This document shows, piece after piece, positions 50,627 through 56,140 of a DNA stretch of 56,140 bases; position 1 is the first letter of the stretch, and the number at the start of each line of letters is the position of its first letter. The DNA comes from an uncultured Chthonomonas sp. (GTDB lineage Bacteria > Armatimonadota > Chthonomonadetes > Chthonomonadales > Chthonomonadaceae): the NCBI GenBank assembly GCA_903919615.1, contig CAIXIX010000434.1:1-56140 (forward strand), in the 5' to 3' direction. The position numbers and the translations under genes were made by a program. The notes below the pieces were generated by a model. That model was not told the origin of the DNA. It worked only from the letters and a program-made list of their open reading frames with translations, and searched no databases.

Positions 50627-51760
50627 TCAACGGGCAGCAGTAACTGAAACAACTGCGCTGCGATGAGCTGGTACTTTGACTTTTACGATTACGGAACCCG
50701 TGCGGCTCAGATCAGAATTAACAATGACGGCATCGATGCGCTTCGACTTTCCCTTGTAGGTTGACACTGCTTCCGCGGTAAGACCGGCCTTATTGCCAGA
50801 CACAGCGATCGCTAGTGAGACCTCAACATCGTTGTTGTTGTAGTTAGAGATCTGCGTAGCGCCTGTATTCGCATTGGAAGGGGCAGCAAAGAGTCGCCAG
50901 GGCTGCATGATCGTGGCCGAGAATTTGCTGCCGTCGACTTCTAGCAGCATATAGTGTTGATATCCACCATCCTCAGGTGACGCATCCGTCGGCGCTCCCG
51001 CTCCACCGGAGATGTAATATTCGACCCCATCATGATTACTATGGTAGTAGAGGTGCTCATGACCCGAAAAGACGGCACTCACTTTGTGTGAGACAAACAG
51101 TCTGTGAACGGCATCGCGCATCGTTGCATCTTGCCAGCCCTCCTTTTCGCCTGGTTTCGGAAACAGGGGGTGGTGCATGAATACAAAGATGTGCGCGGAC
51201 CTGGCATTCGTATCCAAGTCTTGCTGAAGCCAAGTGAACTGATCTTTACCGATGCCGCCACCGAGGTTCATCTCCTCGGTGTTTAGGGCTATAAAATGGG
51301 AATTCCCAAAATCAAATGAGCCATAAAGAGGTCCCATTCTTTGCTTGTAGAGCTGTTCGAGGTCAACTCTATCTGAAATCTCATGATTGCCAGGAGCATT
51401 GTAAATCGGACCTTGTGTTTTTGAAGCAGTTTTGAGGAACTCGTCGTACTCTGCATTCGCTTCAGCGACTGTATCGTCAGCCCCGTAGATTGCATCGCCG
51501 GTCCACAGAGTAAAGGCGGGCCTCAACAGGCCAATTTCGGTACAGATGCGATCGAGCGTAGGTGGCATAGGCAGGTTCTTGCCCGCAGCTCGATTGTCCC
51601 CAGTCACAACGAAAGTGAAATGATCCGGATTCTTCGGCTTCGATGTTACCTTCGAGTCGGTTGGCAATGGCAAGAGGCGCTTTGTCGTAGACCCGTAGGT
51701 TGGTATCAGGGAGAGCTGTAAGAGGCAAAGAGTTGCCAGAAAAAAGTAACGTATCCGCAT
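50627..51760 (-). CDS. Secreted calcineurin-like metallophosphoesterase
   Basis: 377 residues with a signal peptide (about 1-23). Metal-site motifs: VVTGDNR, WTGDAIYG, APGNHEISD, FMHHPLF and FSGHEHLYYHS, in the correct order; the first motif is GDN rather than the usual DxH, as in purple-acid-like phosphatases. The C-terminal 80 residues form an extra beta domain. ATG 51760 has AAAGGAG 4 nt upstream. Substrate unknown. It is upstream of the PD-(D/E)XK gene but separated from it by a hairpin. Confidence 0.87.
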   Translation of the reverse strand: MRIRYFFLATLCLLQLSLIPTYGSTTKRLLPLPTDSKVTSKPKNPDHFTFVVTGDNRAAGKNLPMPPTLDRICTEIGLLRPAFTLWTGDAIYGADDTVAEANAEYDEFLKTASKTQGPIYNAPGNHEISDRVDLEQLYKQRMGPLYGSFDFGNSHFIALNTEEMNLGGGIGKDQFTWLQQDLDTNARSAHIFVFMHHPLFPKPGEKEGWQDATMRDAVHRLFVSHKVSAVFSGHEHLYYHSNHDGVEYYISGGAGAPTDASPEDGGYQHYMLLEVDGSKFSATIMQPWRLFAAPSNANTGATQISNYNNNDVEVSLAIAVSGNKAGLTAEAVSTYKGKSKRIDAVIVNSDLSRTGSVIVKVKVPAHRSAVVSVTAAR

Positions 51761-52099
51761 AGGGCTCCTTTCGCGGCAGTGAGCGTTTGAATTTGCAGCT
51801 TCACTGCAAGAGCGCAAGTATGCACGCTTATTGTTAAGATAATGTTATGAGTGATCTGATAGAGCGATGAGCTGAGGTGACGCATTGCCGCGAAGGTATA
51901 CTGACGCTTAGCGGGGGCTTGAAGGCGTATCTTGATTTACACCAATCGCCAGTAGTTGGTCTGGTGAGTTTTTGAAGGAGATGAGCACGAACTGATCGCG
52001 GCGTGCTTACCCGGACCGTCACCCCACCTTTCCCTCATCCGCTCGCAAGCTTGCAATGGAGAGGGGTCATGCGCGAATACCTGTTGTCGACCAGGCTGC

Positions 52100-52978
52100 A
52101 TGGCGAACAGTGATACAAAATTATGCTTACAGGGGGCTGAATTGTCTGTACTTCCAGATATACATGAAACAGTGAAGCGTGCGCTTGCTGAGGACATCGG
52201 CACGGGAGATTATACGACGCAGTACACGATTCCTGAAGACGCCGTGGCAACTGCGAGAATGGTTAGCCGCTCCTCTGGTGTGGTGGCTGGAATTCAGGTG
52301 GCTGTCCAGGTATTTTTACAGGTCGACCCCTCACTGACGATTGACTCCAGTGTGGTCGATGGTGAGTACATCAGCGCCGAAGACATCCTGTTGACCGTTT
52401 CGGGGAGCGCACGAAGCATTTTAACTGCTGAGCGAGTCGCTTTGAACTTTGTACAGCGCTTATCCGGCATCGCGACCAAAACAGCGCGCCTGGTGCGGCT
52501 TGTAGAAGGTACGAAGGCGAGAATTGTTGACACACGCAAAACGACGCCAGGGCTTCGTGCGCTTGAAAAATATGCTGTGCGGGCCGGCGGCGGTTATAAT
52601 CATCGATTCGGCCTGTACGACGCAATTATGATTAAGGATAATCATATTGCGATTGCGGGGGGCATTGCTTCTGCGGTGCAGGCCGCGTATTCGCAGGCCC
52701 CGCATACGATGACTGTCACGGTGGAATGCGATACTCTCACTCAGGTAAGAGATGCTGTGGAGGCAGGGGCCGACATCGTGCTTCTTGATAATATGAGCGT
52801 ATCTGACTTAGAGTCTGCCGTCGACATTGTCGCGGGCCAGGCAGCTACCGAAGCTAGCGGAGGGGTTAACGAGGAGACCGTCGCTGCAATAGCTCAGACG
52901 GGCGTTGATGTGATCTCGGTTGGAGCGCTAACCCACTCGGCAGCGTCGCTTGATATCGCTCTTGATATCCGTGTTTGA
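52100..52978 (+). CDS. nadC: Nicotinate-nucleotide pyrophosphorylase (quinolinate phosphoribosyltransferase)
   Basis: About 292 residues; makes nicotinate mononucleotide from quinolinate and PRPP in NAD synthesis. ALAEDIGTGDYTT, RIVDTRKTTPGLRALEKYAV, GGGYNHRFGLYDAIMIKDNH and VECDTLTQ are canonical. The start is uncertain: ATG 52100, or TTG 52142, which has GGGGG 6 nt upstream and gives a more typical N-terminus. The 339-nt gap before it (51761-52099) holds a GCAAGCTTGC palindrome near 52045 and no clear promoter. Confidence 0.93.
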   Translation: MANSDTKLCLQGAELSVLPDIHETVKRALAEDIGTGDYTTQYTIPEDAVATARMVSRSSGVVAGIQVAVQVFLQVDPSLTIDSSVVDGEYISAEDILLTVSGSARSILTAERVALNFVQRLSGIATKTARLVRLVEGTKARIVDTRKTTPGLRALEKYAVRAGGGYNHRFGLYDAIMIKDNHIAIAGGIASAVQAAYSQAPHTMTVTVECDTLTQVRDAVEAGADIVLLDNMSVSDLESAVDIVAGQAATEASGGVNEETVAAIAQTGVDVISVGALTHSAASLDIALDIRV

Positions 52979-52999
52979 TCGACAGAATTGGAGGTCGCC

Positions 53000-53821
53000 A
53001 TGGGGTTACTAGTACTCGGTACGGTGACTTCGACCATGGATGTTGCGCGGGAAATGTTGGAACAAGGGCAGGTAAGCGTTTGCTCGACTGAATTTGCACC
53101 AGATTCTATACTTCCCCCCGGCATAGTGGCACTGGATCAAACTGCCGGACGAGGGCAGCGCGGTAGAAATTGGTATTCCCGCGCCGGCGACAGCCTTTGT
53201 GTAACCTACTACCTTCCCGTTACACTTGTCGACTCTGCGTTTATTTATGCTTTGCCACTAATTGTTGGTGTCGCTGTCACACGGAGCATAAATGAACTTA
53301 TGTCCAATCGAACCAAGCCGGGCTTTGTTGAACGGCGAGACGTGCAAGAGCCCGGATTGAAATGGCCCAATGACGTATTTCTAAACGGCAAAAAGCTTGG
53401 TGGCATTCTGGTTGAGCTCGTGAAATCGAGCCCAATCGGTTGTGTCGCGATGATTGGGGTTGGGGTCAATTTGCGAAATCGGCAGTTTCCGGCCGAGTTG
53501 AAAGCGAACTGCACATCTCTTTTGATCGAAGGCTATGAACCACCTGCCTCAAATCGTTTCGCTCAATTGATAATGACGGGTCTGTACGATGCTGTGGGCC
53601 AGTATCGCAATTACGGTCTTGAGCATATACTTAGTGAGTGGCGTCGATACGATCGAACCACGGGCAGGCGTTATCAGGTAAATACGGAGACGGGTTTGCG
53701 CTTTGGCGTAGCAGAACGTATTACATCAGAAGGCGAACTGGTACTTCGCCTGGAGGACGGAAGCGAGATGACCGTCATCTCGGCCTCCTCAGTTGTGGAG
53801 TCAGAAGTAAAAAGTGCGTGA
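53000..53821 (+). CDS. birA: Biotin--[acetyl-CoA-carboxylase] ligase (no DNA-binding domain)
   Basis: 273 residues. Attaches biotin to carboxylase carrier proteins. Motifs: TSTMDVAREM, QTAGRGQRGRNWYS, LKWPNDVFLNGKKLGGILVE and GVGVNLRN, then a C-terminal SH3-like domain (RYQVNTETGLRFGVAERI). There is no N-terminal HTH, so it is a monofunctional ligase. ATG 53000 has GGAGG 5 nt upstream. It lies 21 nt after nadC. Confidence 0.92.
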   Translation: MGLLVLGTVTSTMDVAREMLEQGQVSVCSTEFAPDSILPPGIVALDQTAGRGQRGRNWYSRAGDSLCVTYYLPVTLVDSAFIYALPLIVGVAVTRSINELMSNRTKPGFVERRDVQEPGLKWPNDVFLNGKKLGGILVELVKSSPIGCVAMIGVGVNLRNRQFPAELKANCTSLLIEGYEPPASNRFAQLIMTGLYDAVGQYRNYGLEHILSEWRRYDRTTGRRYQVNTETGLRFGVAERITSEGELVLRLEDGSEMTVISASSVVESEVKSA

Positions 53822-54161
53822 TCTATCGGATGAGTGCGGGTATGGACGTCAAATCAGAAAAAGTTGCTGTTTGCTACAATCGGGGGTAAAATAGCACGTA
53901 AGGGTGAAAGTCGCCTCAGCAACGGTCGCGTAGTAATCTATTTGAACGATAGTTCTATTTTGAGGTCCCGGCAAAGAAGGAATACCCATAAGAGCGGTAG
54001 AAACTCTCCACGCCGGATTGCAGCTCGATCTCTCCTGCAAGTTGTTTAGATTACTTAAAATATGATGTACGGCTGATAACTATAATATTAAGCTCGATCG
54101 TCTTTCAAAGTGGTCTGAATACCTGTGCATAATCCGAATGTAATCGAGTAGACCTCCCGTG

Positions 54162-54191
54162 TTGACCTGTGCATTTTCGGTTCAATTAAAT
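54162..54191 (+). promoter_or_regulatory. Promoter of the DUF2325 gene
   Basis: TTGACC (54162-54167), 18-nt spacer, TTAAAT (54186-54191), 30 nt before the ATG at 54221. The rest of the 399-nt gap after birA (53822-54161) shows no gene; an additional TATAAT-like box (54081-54086) has no -35. Confidence 0.55.
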
Positions 54192-54220
54192 CTGTAACTA
54201 TGAGAGAAAGGGGTCGCGTT

Positions 54221-56074
54221 ATGTCCAGTATGTATGGCGATAACGGCAGTGCAGAGCAGCCGGCACGTACCGCCTCGGCTGATGCTAGTTACTCTCCCCT
54301 AAGAAACGCCGAAACGTTTGAAGCATATTGCTCTGAGGTTCAGGAGAAACTCGCTTCTCATGCATTGAACCGAATGAGCTTTTTGCAAGCGGCGTATGAG
54401 AGGTTAAACAGTCTGTTACAAGCCGCTCGTGACGTAGAGGATGTCGCACTCACTGATGAACTAACTCAGCATCGGAATGCTTCCCGAGAGCTGCTCGATG
54501 CTGTTTGTAGTGCAACGGGGATAACCAGTTCTAGTGCCTCACAAGTCGCTCCAGCGCCATCAATGCCAATCAGGGTTATTGCACCTCCGCTAGCAGTAAC
54601 CTTAGCTCCTTCTCCTGCTGCAGTTCTACCTCAGTATAATCGTCCGACGCCTGTTCCCATCGTTCCGTCAGTATCTCAGCTCAGCCGCCGTGCCGATGCC
54701 GCTCCTGTTACAACTCCAGCTGTGCCAGTTACGGGGATTAGTGTTGAGGCTGCGCCTACGCCATCAGGTCCGAAAGTACCGAGACGGCCGATGCGTCCAC
54801 TAATCGATATCGAAGCCGACGCGCTTTCTCTGCGACAAGATTTGAAAGAGTGGGTTAAGCGATTTCCTCTCAACACCCCAGAGGGTGAGCTTAACATTCC
54901 GAATTGCCTTCGATTGCGGTCAATCGCTTGCCGACATCGCCGACTGGAAGAGGAGTGTGGAGACACCGAGGTTGCTGAGGTAACAGAGCTCTCCGAGGAC
55001 ATTATTGACCTGCTTGATAGCGCAAACGATCAAGAGTACACCGTGGCCCTTGATGATGAGCTGGACCCAAGGCCAACCGCATATCAGTGGGGTGAGTTAG
55101 CCGAGCGGTACCTTGAAATGGCAAGAGCGCAGGAAGGATTCGAGTGGTGGCAGAAAAACCGAAACCTTCTTGCAGTTTCAGATGTTCAACCTCTTGCTGA
55201 GGCCGTGGCCGCGGTTCAGCAGCGGTTTAACAGGCTATTGTTTAGAATTGGTGCAAGGGATCCGTTTCAGCAGCAGCTGTTCGACGACTTGAGAACCTGG
55301 GCTCGCGAAGATCAGTGTTATTTGTACAGCTTGCGGCCGAAGGTTCCAATGGCTGAACTTATGGAGAAAGCGGCAACTCTCGAGGATGCCTGGGAGCGCG
55401 CCAGGGTTCCCGTTGCAGACGAAGAGTTTCGTCAGCAGCTTATCGACAATGTGATTGCACTACTCTCTGAGCCTGATTTTGGCGAGCATGGCGAGCATGA
55501 CGAAGATGTGTTGCGGGAGAGCCTGTGGGAGTGTAAGAACCATCGCGTTCCTGCCTCCGACCGACGATTACGGAATGCTCTTGCACCCTGGTCCAGCTTC
55601 CTTGAAGGTGACGACAGATTCAAAGACCTGTTGCGAGAGATCACAACGGAATGGGAGCGCCGCCTGGAAGCCGGAGCCCTTGATGAGGGTGCGCGCGAGT
55701 TTGTGGGCGACCCGCCCGCTGCGGAGGTGGCAGCCATCCGTGAAGTGACGCGGGGTAAGAAACTGCTAGTTCTCGGCGGCGCAGTTACCGACACACTTCG
55801 TGACCGGTACAAGGAGACGCTAGAAGTTGAGGATCTCGTGTGGCCTGCAGCCAGCCCTTCTGAGCCACTGACCACGTTCGATACCGAACTGGCCAACGCA
55901 GATGTGGTGATCCTTGTGAGCCAGTACAGCCGGAGAGAATGGCGAAATGCGCATGATTTTTGCGTAAAGCAGGGCAAGAAGTATGCTCAAGTCGCTTCCA
56001 TGTCCGATGTACCGGTTCTGGTTCGCCATCTTATCAAACAGCTAGTTCCGCCTGTTGCAGCGAAGAAACGATAG
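54221..56074 (+). CDS. DUF2325-containing protein with helical/disordered N-terminal region
   Basis: 617 residues. The C-terminal 100 residues (KKLLVLGGAVTDTLRDRYKE, ADVVILVSQYSRREWRNAHDFCVKQGKKYAQV) match DUF2325, a Rossmann-like family of unknown function. Before it are a Pro/Ala-rich linker (about 110-195) and long predicted helices. ATG 54221 has AAAGGGG about 7 nt upstream and follows a good promoter; ATG 54200 is upstream but too close to the transcription start. It stands alone, ended by the terminator at 56086. Confidence 0.78.
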   Translation: MSSMYGDNGSAEQPARTASADASYSPLRNAETFEAYCSEVQEKLASHALNRMSFLQAAYERLNSLLQAARDVEDVALTDELTQHRNASRELLDAVCSATGITSSSASQVAPAPSMPIRVIAPPLAVTLAPSPAAVLPQYNRPTPVPIVPSVSQLSRRADAAPVTTPAVPVTGISVEAAPTPSGPKVPRRPMRPLIDIEADALSLRQDLKEWVKRFPLNTPEGELNIPNCLRLRSIACRHRRLEEECGDTEVAEVTELSEDIIDLLDSANDQEYTVALDDELDPRPTAYQWGELAERYLEMARAQEGFEWWQKNRNLLAVSDVQPLAEAVAAVQQRFNRLLFRIGARDPFQQQLFDDLRTWAREDQCYLYSLRPKVPMAELMEKAATLEDAWERARVPVADEEFRQQLIDNVIALLSEPDFGEHGEHDEDVLRESLWECKNHRVPASDRRLRNALAPWSSFLEGDDRFKDLLREITTEWERRLEAGALDEGAREFVGDPPAAEVAAIREVTRGKKLLVLGGAVTDTLRDRYKETLEVEDLVWPAASPSEPLTTFDTELANADVVILVSQYSRREWRNAHDFCVKQGKKYAQVASMSDVPVLVRHLIKQLVPPVAAKKR

Positions 56075-56085
56075 GGTACCAAAAG

Positions 56086-56118
56086 CAAAGGCCCTTCAGC
56101 AAAGCTGAAGGGCCTTTG
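56086..56118. terminator. Bidirectional terminator between the DUF2325 gene and a tRNA
   Basis: CAAAGGCCCTTCAGC (56086-56100) and GCTGAAGGGCCTTTG (56104-56118) are a 15-bp perfect stem with an AAA loop; the minus-strand side continues TTTGCTTTT. It can end both the plus-strand gene and the minus-strand tRNA. Confidence 0.85.
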
Positions 56119-56120
56119 TA

Positions 56121-56140
56121 TGGGCGATGAGGGATTCGAA
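56121..56140 (-). tRNA. tRNA 3' end, truncated at the window edge
   Basis: The minus strand reads TTCGAATCCCTCATCGCCCA: T-loop TTCGAAT, T-stem CCCTC, acceptor strand ATCGCCC and discriminator A. CCA is not encoded. The identity cannot be set without the anticodon; a GGGCGAT acceptor is common in tRNA-Val. Confidence 0.7.

Noticed and set aside
53822-54160. Possible RNA element (GGGGGTAAAATAGCACGTAAGGG region) after birA
   Set aside because: It superficially looks like structured RNA, but I could not match it to any riboswitch or RNA class and no stem of length was found.
1-56140. Prophage, insertion sequence, integron or CRISPR
   Set aside because: No transposase, integrase, phage structural gene, target duplication or regularly spaced repeat was seen; the small repeats near 31000 are too short and degenerate for CRISPR.

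Overview
The window is a gene-dense bacterial chromosome segment of about 56 kb with moderate GC. Nothing on it looks mobile: I found no transposase, integrase, phage gene or CRISPR array. The gene mix points to an uncultured or little-studied lineage, and my best guess is Armatimonadota or a neighbouring Terrabacteria group. The supporting features are a DUF3662/FHA protein with PP2C phosphatase and Ser/Thr kinase, a SepIVA-like coiled-coil gene beside coaD and DUF177, a PIN/TRAM membrane protein, LL-diaminopimelate aminotransferase, a c-di-AMP-type 7TM-HD phosphodiesterase, ASPIC/UnbV plus multiheme cytochrome genes, and a DUF2092 protein. This placement is inferred from gene content only.

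Layout. (1) 1-2.6 kb, minus strand: a pyrophosphate-type phosphofructokinase, a PfkB sugar kinase and the 5' part of an ammonium transporter. (2) 3.0-13.3 kb, plus strand: a secreted transglutaminase-like protein, PIN/TRAM protein, IspDF fusion, then a strong promoter driving yqfF(pgpH)-ybeY-dgkA/PAP2-corC-HEAT. (3) 13.3-19.8 kb, minus strand: dapL, an ASPIC/UnbV FG-GAP protein and a membrane multiheme cytochrome with TPRs. (4) 20.1-23.7 kb, plus: two half ABC exporters forming a probable heterodimer; then a small minus-strand DUF6941-like gene. (5) 24.4-31.0 kb, plus: a phospho-signalling module of FHA protein, a 30-residue membrane micropeptide, PP2C, Ser/Thr kinase and a membrane-anchored HEAT protein. 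(6) 31.2-32.7 kb: SAM-I riboswitch and metK, closed by a two-way terminator.

(7) 32.8-49.5 kb, minus strand: read in the direction of transcription, alr, recG, coaD, SepIVA-like, DUF177, rpmF, plsX, fabH, fabD, fabG, acpP, fabF. This is a tight fatty-acid/envelope block. It is followed by a very unusual glycosidase-like protein with arginine-rich disordered arms, a 73-residue protein and a duplicated DUF2092 periplasmic protein. (8) 49.7-51.8 kb, minus: a PD-(D/E)XK-like protein and a secreted metallophosphoesterase. (9) 52.1-56.1 kb, plus: nadC, birA and a DUF2325 protein, a two-way terminator, and the 3' end of a minus-strand tRNA at the window edge.

How it fits together: the fatty-acid, undecaprenol-phosphate (DgkA/PAP2), DAP and alanine racemase genes all feed envelope synthesis. 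The c-di-AMP phosphodiesterase and the kinase/phosphatase/FHA module are the likely regulators. Most annotated functions are conserved housekeeping. The parts that look least described are the phospho-signalling module with its micropeptide, the glycosidase-like protein with RNase-E-like arms, the cytochrome/ASPIC pair, and an orphan plus-strand terminator between alr and the PD-(D/E)XK gene.
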